Of a DNA stretch of 64,000 bases, positions 1 through 11,812 are shown one piece after another (the first letter of the stretch is position 1; each line of letters opens with the position of its first letter). Where the stretch lies: contig CAIIXF020000010.1 of assembly GCA_903813345.2 (NCBI GenBank), positions 31,710,425 to 31,774,424 of the forward strand, written 5' to 3'. This stretch comes from Owenia fusiformis (Eukaryota; Annelida; Polychaeta; Sabellida; Oweniidae). The position numbers and the translations under genes were made by a program. The notes under the pieces were generated by a model. The model made no database searches. It saw only the letters and a list, made by a program, of their open reading frames with translations, and had not been told where the DNA came from.

Positions 1-982
1 ATCTAAAGCACTGTGTCAACTTGAAATTAAGTGTAATTTGCCTGACATAAATTGTAAAAACTAGTTTAAAAGTATTTTTGTTTTACGAGTCTAATAATAA
101 GAAATGTATTGATATAATATCAAAGGGAAAATACCAAACATGATCAGAAAACACAAGAGAAACAAAATCTTTAAGCGAATATTGTCATTAAAAACAAACC
201 CCAACTATCCCAAATGAAATTCAAGCGTCAAAAGAAACAGTGTCAAACACCCCTCCCCTTCCATTCTAATATCAAATATTACGACCCAAAACCATAAAAC
301 ATAGGGATATTTCATTCAAACTGAAGTAATTACAATAATTGCTTGGCATGGTAACCAATTGTACGTGTTAATAACATTCCCAATGGATGATCACTGTATG
401 AATTTCAAATCTGTGTTGACAACGACCTCTTAATTAAGGTAGACTATGTTAGAAATGTCAGAAGAGCCATATTAAATACAGGGTGACACCAAAAATGCCA
501 CCCACTTATTTCAGAATGACATTCTTTTATGTGTAGATAGAGTGTTCAATGGAAGAAAGATAGGTATGCTTGCATTGCATCAATAACTAAGAATAAAGAG
601 ATATCACATTTTCCGCGGAGGCATGCTCTGACACAAAATCGTTCGAAAATGTAATTTAGAAATCTTTCTTTTTTTAAATTTACTTAAAAAGTGAGTCAGT
701 TCCTCAAATATAGCACAAATTATGAAGGAAAATGGGTAGATATGACATTTAAATGATAAAATATGTGAAAGCAATACAGAAATGACACAAATAATGCTTT
801 GTTTGGCTCTACGGAAGATGGTTGTGTGTCCTCTTTGTCGGGTTTGTTTTGTTCTACGGCGGTTGGTTTTCTTTTAAGTCTTGCCATTTTTATATTTCAT
901 TAACTTACGTTGTGTGAATAGGTTAACAATTTCAGATTTATATATGATAGTGTGGTGTTGTCAAGTAAATTGACCCTTACAC
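1..982. other. non-coding stretch with a mariner-like MITE fragment
   Basis: No coding exon recognised. From about 478 a CAGGGTG-type terminus, typical of Tc1/mariner-related elements, begins a fragment to about 610 whose inner part resembles 54431-54550. No matching opposite end is visible. Confidence 0.4.
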
Positions 983-1190
983 TTTTCGCAAAGGTTCGTT
1001 TAGATTCGGAAGCATGCGCACAATTGCGCTTTGGTTCGCATGTATGCGTTGTTAATCGCTGACGGGAATCGCTGACGGGAATCGCTGACGCCTCCTGCTT
1101 TTCGTAAGGCTTTGTTCAGATTCGGAAGAATGCGCATAATTACGCTTTATTTCGCATGTATGAGTTATTACTCGCTGAAGGGGATGTCAA
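983..1190. repeat. tandem duplication, ~115-bp unit, two diverged copies
   Basis: Two diverged copies start near 983 and 1098; both contain a TTCGGAAG..TGCGCA block and TTCGCATGTATG. The first copy ends in a short motif (GAATCGCTGACG) repeated in tandem around 1050-1090. The open frame across the second copy (1112-1414) has no recognisable protein similarity and I do not call it a gene. Confidence 0.6.
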
Positions 1191-2224
1191 AGGTTGTTTG
1201 CGAGACGCAACGCATCTTAGCGAAGAAAAGTAGTAATTCGTCACACTTCGTAAAACATTCGCAACAAATAGTTACCTTACATTACTATTCGTTATGTTTT
1301 CTATTATGTAACATATTTTTAAACATTTTCGCTCAATATTCGCCAGAAATGACTAATTTACCACATGCGTCAGGCTGCGTTTGGTGGATTCGTTCATATG
1401 TGAGGGGGCCTTAAGACGTGATAAAATTAACGACTTTGAATTGTATCGTAATAGTGTTCACAGTTCACACGTTTATAGTTGCTTAATAATTTGTCTATAA
1501 TTCTGAAAATAATCACATTCGTATTTTGTAGATGAGTGTTTGATATGCATCACTTTTCACATATTTTGTAATTTCAAATTCTCTTTAATTCTTACTATTT
1601 CTGATATACTTTAAAAGACAGATGTATGAATTGACAATATCATCAGATGTTGTAATTTAATTCGCTACAGCACATTATGTTACAGTACAGTTCATAGGTC
1701 ACTCATACAAGGATAGCAGCATATGTAGCGTTTTACCTATTTGATGGAATGAAAATCAAATGGAAAATGTCAAAAATAATTTGAGGCAGATATTTGCATT
1801 GTGTGAGGCAAATAAGGGAATAACAACGAATCATATTGTTAAAAATCCCTTAAATTAGTTGATTATATGTATGCATTTAGTGCATCGCAAACTGAACATT
1901 TCTTCTCATTTTCAAAAAGTTTATTCACGTTCATGACAGGGGAAAGAGATTTTAATTAGGCCAATGGGAACGTTTTAAAACTTATTCGAGGCAAATTAAG
2001 AAATAGCAACGGGTCATCTTTTTAAATGAGCGACAGGGCAACGGAAAAATGTGACTAGTTTTTTTCAAGTCGACGAGCGACGAGGCAAACCTCACTTGCA
2101 TTAAAGATGCAACAATTAGTGCAGAGGGGTCATTCAACGACCATTGACCAGTGTCAAAATATATTTAAGTTTGGATATTACATCTAACCTATATTTTCAT
2201 TATCTACAAAGAAACCCCCTGGAT
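1191..2224. other. non-coding, nothing recognised
   Basis: AT-rich sequence with no exon-like frame, RNA gene or terminal inverted repeat that I can recognise. Confidence 0.4.
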
Positions 2225-2455
2225 GAACATTATTCCAGCTGATATTCCTCTTGAAACGTGGTAAATCTTAAAAATCTAAAAGTGGGACTCTCTTTATAGA
2301 AGCTTTAAACTGAATTTGCACTTCTTAATGCTGAACTTGAGAGTTTATCCATACACTTAAAGAAAATGTATGTCAAAGAAGATATTTAGCCAAATATTGA
2401 CCTGATAGCTCGGAAAGAATAAAAAAATTCGAATTTTCTTTCTACAGTCCTTGTT
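2225..2455 (+). repeat. dispersed repeat, second copy at 44920-45105
   Basis: The block with CTTTATAGAAGCTTT, CACTTCTTAATGCT, TATGTCAAAGAAGAT and TTGACCTGATAGCTC recurs in the same order and orientation at 44920-45105, inside protease intron 1. It is an unclassified interspersed repeat with no coding content. Confidence 0.65.
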
Positions 2456-5400
2456 GCCCCTTTAACCTTGCATGTCTGATTCTAACCATTTTGATTTTAG
2501 TATCAAATTCTGCAATGATTCCATAGATCAATTTTGACATATTATAACGTATATTTAATTATTGTTAATCATTTATAATTAAGATTGTATTACTCAGACA
2601 ACAACTTCTTCCACATCCTGAACATTTTTGTGAAATAAAAAATGTTAATTGTGCCGTTTTCCACTTCCAAATCGTTAAACCTCAATATCTCTACACGTCT
2701 AAATCGTCCCAGTAACAAGTCAACGTCATTAATCAAATCTTTTGAACACGTCTAAATAGTTTCATCTGAAAAAAATATTCGGTCAATTGCTACTAAGCTC
2801 TTCTTACTTGAATGAATCGATTGCAAACCTAATAATTTCACAATATGACACTAATGGTTTATCTCATCAAATATGCAAATATGAAGTTTGCAATCGATTC
2901 AGGTCATACTTAATATTAAAAGATTGTACATTTTTCATCATTTTTTCCCTACAAAATGGCTATAGAAAAATGTTCCAAAAACAACTTTTACACTTATCAA
3001 AAATCATACAACTTTGTAAAACCAAGGAATAAACTATTTTATTTCATTATGTAGTAACATATTTGGATAAGATGTAGGGATGCGTAGGATGCAAATGGAT
3101 TTTGACAGGCACAAAAATACTTCCTGGTTTTGGAATGCCTCTACACTTCATGATTGAATTATGACCTCAATAAGTGGCCTATACATCAATACAGTGCTGA
3201 ATATAGGTCAACATGATACTAGTGTGCATATAAATCTAATAATTAAAGCAGAATACTCATTTTGAAAAATCAGATGAATTATTTTTTCTCACGGGGAGAT
3301 CCCAATGGAAAGTGCATATGGCCCTTTAAATATAAACATAAAAATACGAATACAAATTACCTTTGATTGTACGTTTATATTGCACATCATTTTAAAGTCA
3401 TTTTGTATCCTCCAACACATCCTTAATAAAGTTCACAAAGACAATTCAAGTAATTCAAAAATTAATTAATGATGATCTAAATACTTTTATTAAGTACTTT
3501 AATTTCTCAAAATAATAATCTAAAATAGTTTTCCCAAAGATGATATTTTAATGTTTGGAAGATACGAAATATTGGACAGCCTAATCTAGACAACTTGAAT
3601 TCACTACAGAAATACCTACACTCAATCATATATCTCCATTGTCTGCAAAATGCACCTTCTGGCATAGCTTTTACCAAATAATGCATCAATAGTGTATATT
3701 AATATGGCCGGTGTGTTGAAGGATACAAATATTTGACAAATCGTATACATATAGTAAAACATACTTAATTATGTGACTAAGACATATCAAACATCTCGCC
3801 TTGAAGAGATGGTAGCACATACATTTTATTAACATGCTCAAAAATATCAACGCAGTAGATACATTTTAGGTTAAAAAATCCGAGTTTATATTTGCTGAAA
3901 AAATAAAATATTTCTTAATTGTCTAGAACTCCATCATTAAAGTGATATTCTTTAAAAAGATAAGCAATATTCCAAATAGGTGTCTTGTGGTAATGGTTGC
4001 TTAAAATCTGGTCAACAAAAAATAACACATTGCATGTCCATGAAAGTCGCATGTCCATATAAGTCGCAGTATACGTGTCTAGTACAACAACAGATTTTTA
4101 AAATATCAATTATCGTAGATTATCCCTATTACGCAATGCACCACCGCCGCGTGACTTAGCAAAAACACAGTATAAATGAATCTAATGGGTGATATCCCAA
4201 AATATAAAACTCAAGCTTTTCGTAATGTTTAGTGAAAATTATGTTTTACCATTTGCAGCAAAGGCAGCTACTATTATCAACGATAAAACGGTTGACTGCA
4301 TGTTTTTTTGTAGAACGTCCACAAATTGATCCTGTAGTTGAACAACGATTAAACAAATCCTCTAAAAAAGACAATAACCGATTAAATAGTATGTGCCCAT
4401 TTTATAACACGCAAGTAACATACAAAAACATATTTATGTTTTACCCAAATGTGTACCACGATTTAATTGTCAGGGAGGGGCAGACGAACCCCCCCTCTAG
4501 CGTTTCCAAAGTTGAAGAGATACAAAATAATACTTTTCTATTTCCATCTATTTAGCAAGTGAAATCATTTTTATGATGATTATCACATAAAATATAAAAA
4601 GTCAAGTAATTATACTTACATTCTTACGATCTCTTTTGATCAAATGCAACTGCGTTGTATTTTAGATACATAGAGGTACGTGAGATGTAAAACGTAAGTG
4701 CGCAAGTCATTAAAACCATACTTGTACCATACACTTGTTATACACTTCTATCGTCAGTACCAATTGAGAGTATTCATGCAGCCATTACGACTTTTATTGT
4801 GCGTCATGATTAAATAAGTACTACACTCTTCAAAAATAGTTGGTTGAATATACTAGTTTTCAGTAGCTAACTGTAAGTTCATGAGGTCATTATGAACTCT
4901 TTTATTACAAAATAAAATAGAAAATAAAATTATTTTGATTTGGATTCTTTTCTTTTTAACTGTGAAAATAAAATACTCATTCGAAATAATAAATCTAGAC
5001 TTGTTTGATATATTCCTCCTTGTGCCTTTGCATTTTTCAGCAAAAGATGACTGCATCTGGCTTTTTATTGGACAGAACTTACCACTGCACATAATATATG
5101 TACCTTTTACACTTGTATCTAGTACCAGAAACTTACTCACCTAATTGTCTCCCTTAATCCATTTATTTGCTAAACGTGTATAAAAATGACATTAACACGG
5201 TCCACTAAAGTTTGATATTCTTGAAAATAGAGTAAATGCTAAACACACTGAAACAGCAACAATTTAATCTTAAAATGATCTCCGAGATAAACGTGCGTCT
5301 GAAAAAAACTGACCTTTTTCGCAATGGATTAATTTTCCTTAAAAAATGATGGATAATAATACCCATTCGATCAAATGCTTGTGTTTATAAATGATACAAA

Positions 5401-7407
5401 TGCTTTTAATAATAACTCATGTCAAAATGTTTCTATTATCTAATATTTGGTTTTGAGGACTTATCAGCCCCGGGGACTTAGCAAGATTTTTTTGTTTGAA
5501 ATAAAACAAAACGGAGGGACAAAGATTTGAAAGAAAATGTGTTTTCATTGATATTAAGACAGTTGGTTTATTTCACTGTAGATGGAGCAGCTTTTAAGTT
5601 GGAAAATAAGTTGCGAAATTATTGATATTTTTCTTTGCATAATGTCATGATGAAACGGGGTCTTCCCAAAATTAGACAATCCCACCCCGTGCCTGAGGTT
5701 GCCAATCTTTTGGAGAGAAGTGTAAATTTACTATTTTTATCAACTGGTCATATAAATTGAATAATGTTTCTGGTTTCATCAAAAACTATTTCAATATGGA
5801 AAATCAAATTGTTGCCAAACTTTTGTAGGGGTGTAAATTGCATATATGACAAATAAAAAAATGCTTTTATGTGAGGTACACCGATGAAGGGGGAGATCGA
5901 ACACCTGGTCACCAATACTCTATTCGCGATAAGAGTTCAGGTGGTAATTAACATAAATATCTCATATGATGCATCGCTTTGGAAGGGACAAATGTTCATT
6001 GGCCCGCCGAACGAGTCGATTACTCTGAACGTTTCTCAACTTCTGACCTTCCATCAGCACTCAAGCATAGTTACACTATATGATCCAATCTATTCAATAA
6101 TCAGAAAACTAACCGGAGATTCAAAGTAACATTATTTATATTTTTTTCGATCTTCGATGGCGTCTGAACAATTTCTGGGAAATCAGTGACGTCACTGGAA
6201 TTGGACGGCATTTTCAACTACAAATATCTTCGGATTTGGGGATTTAGTTCAAAAAGCATTTTTATAGATCTTAATTACATACATATCGTTTGTGCAAATG
6301 AAACTCTACATAAATGTTTAATAGAGTCGCAATGCGGCATTGAAAATAGCAACCCTGTGTAATACAATGGGAAAGAACCCGGATGTAGACGAAGATGTAA
6401 CAGACACGAGAGCTCTTCAAACGGGAGGTAACTAAACTGAACTAAATTAAACGTTATCGCGAATTGGAATATTGCTGGCTACGCCACTGTAGTTGTAATT
6501 GAGATGCATGTTAAATTGACAAAGTTCAAGTTAGATTTTCTCAAATCGGAGCCCATCGATTTTCAAAAAAAATCAGAGATATACAGCAAAACATCTCACC
6601 TTCATGTCGAAAAAAAGTCAACAAACATATCGCACAAAAATCAAAAGTTCTGCTCTCTTTCATAGTTGGAGTGCCAACACGTCATCATATTTATGTACAT
6701 TGATAAATTCACCACTACCAAACACATCAATCCGCAAAAAAATAATCCCAGATATTTTACCGTTCACTGTTTATGATCACATGTTTTCAAGTGTTTCTGT
6801 ACACTATACGTCTGCAAATTAGAGTATTCTATCCAAAGATGGTGTTGTAGTATACCATTGAAGTCCCCAAACAGGTTTTAAATAGAACTACTTTCCTCAT
6901 ACCACGATATAAACAAATCGAGTAAGGATAGTACACTCACTACGGTAGTCAAATCAATGATGACGCCATTGGTTCCACCGCCGGGATTATCCTATTTTGC
7001 TGTGATGATTGCATCATTGGTTGAGTTGAGAAATGGTGAAGACAATTAAAGGTAACAGGAGACAACATTCTTCTTCGTTTGATACTAGAACTTCGTTTGC
7101 CTATTCATTTTTTTTAAATCACCAGATAACGTATTCTTGAGAACCACATTTTTAAACATATAAAATAAATCAAACACGGCTTACTAACTATAATGATAAA
7201 ACTTACGAGAAATGTATTTATTAAAAGCAGGTCGTTCTTTGACAATCACTGTGGAATAAAGATATTTGAGTTTACAAGTATGCAAAAGCATTGAAACGCG
7301 CACAATGAGGAAGAAAAAAGTGACATATTTCCTTTAAATCAATGGTTTGAAGTTAGGAATGCAGAAAAAAGCACAGGAAAATTCACGAATGCAATCTTAT
7401 TCTTAGC
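2456..7407. other. non-coding stretch, no gene recognised
   Basis: Several frames of 60-107 codons occur (for example 4232-4555, 5884-6129, 6604-6822), but none has a domain, biased composition or splice context I recognise. Small items seen: a short inverted repeat with arms GAATCGATTGCAAAC near 2815-2830 and its complement near 2885-2900, and a fragment at about 4472-4500 (GACGAACCCCCCCT) of the repeat found whole at 49202-49411. Confidence 0.4.
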
Positions 7408-7741
7408 TGTGTTGGGAGATGTCTAGTTTGAGCTGGGGAGGTATTACAGAGCTGATTGAGCTATATCTGGATAGCACATTCTGCCTAGAATCAATTTTTG
7501 TGATTTAGAAAAATAATCAATAAATTTCTCTAATTTATGCACATATTTGAATAACACGGGGTAAATTTTTGCGAAAAAATGCTTATTCAGCACTTTTTAT
7601 GGAAAAGCATGGACCATAGTGACATGAAACTTTGTCAAACGCATTGAGAGAGATGAAATTAATGAAAGTCCCAATAAAAACTGGAAATAGTTGAGAAATA
7701 TGACCAAATTAAAAAAAAGTGGTACTCCAGAATGGGCGATA
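7408..7741 (+). repeat. ~333-bp unit, copy A
   Basis: Begins TGTGTTGGGAGATGTCTAG and ends ..CCAGAATGGGCGATA. Nearly identical to copy C at 9040-9372: I see one homopolymer length difference and otherwise match to the end. Copy B, in between, is clearly diverged. No coding capacity. Confidence 0.85.
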
Positions 7742-7938
7742 GTAGTGACCCATCCTTTAAGTTACAATTGTAATATCCTCCAAAATGTAACCCCAAGTTG
7801 TTTTCTAGTAAAATAATACAAACCGCAAGCAGATTCGACTATTTTTTCCAGATATATGAATGATTAAAGTTACCCATCCCCTTTCTGCAATTAGATGTTT
7901 TCCTGGGATATTGACTAAAATTGGAACCTATGGCTAGA

Positions 7939-9039
7939 TGTGTTGGGAGGTGTCTAGTTTGAGACGGCGAGGTAGTACAGAGCTGAATGAGCTATATCTG
8001 GAAAGCACATTTTGTCTAGAATCAATTTTTGTAATTTAAAGAAATAGGCAATTAATATCTCTTATTTATGCGCATATTTAATAACACGGGGTAGATTTTT
8101 GCGAAAAAAATGCTTATTCGACACTTTTGGGAAATAGTACAGACCATCGTGACATTAAACTTTGTCAAATGATAGAACAATTCATGTGTTATCAATTACA
8201 TAAACTAATTGTAATCATTATTATTGCTTCTGAATGTTTACAGAGAAATATTTAGTATGGAGGATACAGAAAAATTGGTCATTTTCTCCAGTTGTTGTTC
8301 TACCCTGGGGAATATTCATCAAAGAAAACCAAAACAACACACATTTCCAATTATAGGTCTCCCAATTGATAAATGATCATTCTGAACACTGTATTTGATT
8401 ACTTAGGGTTAAGTCAAGGTTAGGATTAGGGGTTAGGGTTAGGCTTGAGCTTAGGGTTAGGCTTTAGTTAGGGCTAAGGGTAGTGTTGGGGCTAGGGTTA
8501 GGCCCTGGCTTAGGGTAAGGCTATAGTTAGGGTTAGGGGTAGTGTTGGGGTTAGGCTTAGGCTCTAGCTTAGGGTTAGGCTATAGTTAGGGTTAGGGGTA
8601 GTGTTGAGGTTAGAGTTAGGGGTTAGGGTTAGGCTCTGGCTTAGGGTTAGGCTATAGTTAGGGTTAGGCGTAATGTTGGGGTAAGGGGTTAGGGTTAGGG
8701 GTTAGACTCTGGCTTAGGGTTAGGCTGTAGTTAGGGTTAGGAATAGTGTTGGGGTTAGGGTTAGGGGTTAGGGTTAGGCTCTGGCTTAGGGTTAGGTTTA
8801 GGCTATAGTTAGGGTTAGGGGTAGTGTTGGGGTTCAGGTTAAGGGTTAGAGTTAGGCTCTGGCTTAGGGTTAGGCTATAGTTAGGGTTAGAGATATTGTT
8901 GGGGTTAGGGTTAGGTCATAGCCAATGATTTAGCCTTCTAGAGCAAAATTTGTGAAAATTCCAATAAAAATCATGGAAACAGTGGAGAAATATGACCAAA
9001 GTAATAAAAAGTTGACTCCTGGTTGGAGCCTATGACGGA
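7939..9039 (+). repeat. ~333-bp unit, copy B, split by an insertion
   Basis: The first part (7939-8172) matches copy A positions 1-234 with many substitutions. The 3' part resumes at about 8940 (CCAATAAAAATCATGG.., GAGAAATATGACCAAA) and runs into copy C. About 760 bp, including the telomere-like array, interrupts the unit. Confidence 0.65.
8403..8926 (+). repeat. degenerate TTAGGG-like minisatellite
   Basis: Dense GGTTAGGG/GCTTAGGG variants arranged in a higher-order pattern: TAGGCTATAGTTAGGG, then GGTAGTGTTGGGG, then TAGGCTCTGGC, repeated about seven times. It is an interstitial telomere-like or derived minisatellite. A true chromosome end is excluded because unique sequence continues on both sides. 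Confidence 0.85.
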
Positions 9040-9372
9040 TGTGTTGGGAGATGTCTAGTTTGAGCTGGGGAGGTATTACAGAGCTGATTGAGCTATATCT
9101 GGATAGCACATTCTGCCTAGAATCAATTTTTGTGATTTAGAAAAATAATCAATAAATTTCTCTAATTTATGCACATATTTGAATAACACGGGGTAAATTT
9201 TTGCGAAAAAATGCTTATTCAGCACTTTTTATGGAAAAGCATGGACCATAGTGACATGAAACTTTGTCAAACGCATTGAGAGAGATGAAATTAATGAAAG
9301 TCCCAATAAAAACTGGAAATAGTTGAGAAATATGACCAAATTAAAAAAAGTGGTACTCCAGAATGGGCGATA
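9040..9372 (+). repeat. ~333-bp unit, copy C
   Basis: Near-identical to copy A at 7408-7741, much closer than either is to copy B. This suggests recent duplication, gene conversion or an assembly or haplotype artefact. Confidence 0.85.
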
Positions 9373-10157
9373 ATAGGGTTAACCCAACTAATTGTTATAA
9401 CATGCGTATTCCCATACAAACGATCTGTCTTCAAGAGAAAACTAAGATTTGTGGACATGTTTTGCTATCATTGCATCATACCCCAGTATGTCCTCTGTCA
9501 GTCAAAAAAGTTTGAATCAAAACTCCCCACGAAAATCAAAAGATCTCACCTGTTGAAGACGCCATCTATAGAAAATGTCAAAAAATGTCATTCTGATTTT
9601 GACAGATGGAGGCAGGTCAAAAATGTCAAATTTTTTAAAGAAAATGCACCTTAATCACATCAAATCATGTCTCAGAGTTGGTCCACACATACACTTTTTC
9701 ATTCATGTACTTACCAAAATCCAACCACTGGTGATGCTAATGTAATTACAATAATTGGACTATATTTTTGTTTTTATAATGCCATCTATTCGTCTTCCCA
9801 CTCGGCGGAAGGATCTAATGGTTGTGTGTCTCCATAGTTAATGAGCACGTATTTAGCAAGTGTTCCTTCCATTTCGCTGACTGGTTGAGCGAGAAAGGGT
9901 CGATGGCANNNNNNNNNNNNNNNNNNNNNNNCCTTTAAGTATTACCACCTGCGTTTATGACTGTGGCAATATAACAAAGCCAAGATTTACTACAATACTA
10001 GCATCATCGTCTCCATGGTGTAGCTCGATCTTGCTATGTGTCAGATAATCAAAAAGCAATTGCACTTTGTAAACTGGTTACTGCTTGGAACAAGACGAGC
10101 ATACCCGCTCAAACAAAGTTCACCTCATTTTAACAACTAGAATATTTCTAACATATA
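9373..10157. other. non-coding stretch with a 23-base assembly gap
   Basis: Positions 9909-9931 are Ns. The frame 9451-9654 (67 codons) has no recognisable similarity. Nothing else is supported. Confidence 0.6.
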
Positions 10158-10762
10158 CAGGGTGTCCCGAAAGTATGCCCCCCCCCCATGTCTTCATAGT
10201 ATTGTCATGTATCATTTTAAAAGCCTATCCAAACTTACATTGATTTGCTAAGTTTCATGGTTCAACTTACAAATGGTAAAACGTTACAGGCATTTCAAAA
10301 CTTAGTGTTTGGCCAAAAATATAGTTCGTATCAGTATCCAGGAAATAGCCCTGACCTGAATGTGACCGAAAATATGGGTGCTATTGTCGACAAAAGGATG
10401 GATATTGAGTTCTAAAAAGAGGAAATTGAGGGTAGATACTCCAAGGAAATCGTTCTTGAATGGATTAAAAAGGTTTTATGAGGATTACAAAATGCCAAAT
10501 TCCTATTTGAAGCATGTTTAAGGTCATATATGGAAAGCATTACTGCTGTTAGACACACAAACTATTATTTTGGTGTAAAACTGATTTTAATTTTGGCCAA
10601 ACTCTAAATTTTGAAATGCTTTTAACTTTTTCCCATTTGTAAGTTGAACCGTGATATTTGACATATCAATGTAACTTTGGATGATCTTTAAGATTAATTA
10701 CATATGACACATACTATGGAGATATTGGTATATGTCTGCATTACTTCTTTATGACAAAACAG
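10158..10762 (+). mobile_element. decayed Tc1/mariner-type element
   Basis: Starts CAGGGTGTCCCGAAAGT after a TA. Long imperfect terminal inverted repeats of about 150 bp: the left arm to ~10310 matches the reverse complement of ~10590-10762 (TTCAACTTACAAATGG and TTTGGCCAAAA are shared). Between the arms the plus strand at 10330-10540 encodes a transposase remnant with a PGNSPDLN..EN motif, the signature around the third catalytic residue of the Tc1/mariner DDE/D domain, interrupted by stops. Internally deleted and inactive. The right end is eroded and its coordinate approximate. Confidence 0.75.
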
Positions 10763-11300
10763 GCAAAGTTTCCCTCTAACATATCAATTAGTACTATTTA
10801 AAGGCCCTCTGTTAAAACCACTTCACTGTGGTCCCAGGATTCGTCTGACGGGGTAAGCAGCGTGGCGCCATCTTTGAAAGAACGTGAGAGTTATTCTACT
10901 CTTTTTCGAGAGAGGAGTGAAAATTAACCGACTTTATGCTCCGAATTTGTGAAAACAAATTACGGATTGCTCAAACTTTTTGGAATTATCGTAAAAAGGT
11001 GAGTTTCTTGTGCATTTTGCCGTGTATCTTGGCCAATTTGTGACAATATAATTGTATTATGGCTTTGTTGAATAAGCCCACTGTCGCTTTGTTATGCATT
11101 GGCACTAAACCTGCCACAACTTCAAGATAATGCGTCTATTTGAAAAAAATAAAATCTGAGAAATTTTGTTTTTATTTTTTTTAACTTCTGCGAAAATTTC
11201 AGGACTTTTGCACGAAAACTGACAATTTTAGATCTGATAGAAATGTATTGTGAACATTCTATGTATTCCCGGGAAACACTTATTATCGCCCACCAATCTC
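10763..11300. other. non-coding, flank of the Gypsy insertion
   Basis: No gene or repeat recognised. The frame on the minus strand at 11122-11304 reads into the LTR flank and has no family resemblance. Confidence 0.4.
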
Positions 11301-11305
11301 CCAAT
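11301..11305. other. target-site duplication, left (CCAAT)
   Basis: CCAAT directly precedes the left LTR and is repeated directly after the right LTR at 17596-17600. Five base pairs is the usual target duplication of Ty3/Gypsy integrases. Confidence 0.93.
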
Positions 11306-11469
11306 TGTCATGTGATACAAACATGAGCCTTTAATTTAGTTTCATAAGTCACCGATAGGTGTCTCTAGTTGTATTGTACTTGATGACGTCACGAATAGCT
11401 TCTCAATAAAGTTGTACTTTCTCTAAGTCAATTGCTCCTGTTTTATCTATCATTATTGATCAACGGACA
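11306..11469 (+). repeat. 5' LTR of the Gypsy element
   Basis: 164 bp, begins TGTCATG and ends GGACA (TG..CA). It contains AATAAA (~11405), a likely polyadenylation signal within the LTR. Differs from the 3' LTR only at 11389 (T here, A at 17515). Confidence 0.95.
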
Positions 11470-11487
11470 TGGTGGCAGTGGAAACGT
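11470..11487 (+). other. primer-binding site, tRNA-Leu-like
   Basis: TGGTGGCAGTGG starts at the first base after the 5' LTR. It is complementary to a tRNA 3' end: TGG pairs with CCA, and the next bases resemble a tRNA-Leu acceptor stem with one mismatch. The tRNA identity is recalled from family knowledge, not computed. Confidence 0.65.
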
Positions 11488-11708
11488 TATTAACATGTTG
11501 TAATGGAAGCGCCAAAGATCATTTTGACACTAAAATCGACAAGATTGATGACTGTTTTGATAGAGAAATCCGGGTGCAGATGTTGAGACTGAAAGAATAA
11601 AATTGCTGAAATTTGTCTTTCACGTGAAGACAGAAGATCTCTATTGCGCATGTGCAAGACATTGTGACTGTAAACATCCGGTCAAAAAGGAAAATTTTCA
11701 CGGAGACA

Positions 11709-11812
11709 TAAAATATCCTGTGTGGAACATATATCCTGTGTGGAACAAATATCCTGTGTGGAGAATATATATCCTGTGTGGAACAAATATCCTGTGTGGA
11801 AATTTCGTGGAA
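11709..11812 (+). repeat. leader repeat, CCTGTGTGGA units
   Basis: CCTGTGTGGA occurs at 11717, 11735, 11753, 11773 and 11791 with ~18-bp spacing, in the retrotransposon leader. Two more copies lie just before gag, at 13126 and 13176. The open frame 11603-11899 that runs through the array is probably incidental. Confidence 0.85.

Noticed and set aside
4232-4555. 107-codon open frame as a host gene
   Set aside because: No domain, no splice support, and its end overlaps a fragment of a dispersed repeat.
8403-8926. Chromosome end (telomere)
   Set aside because: Non-telomeric sequence continues on both sides and the repeats are degenerate.
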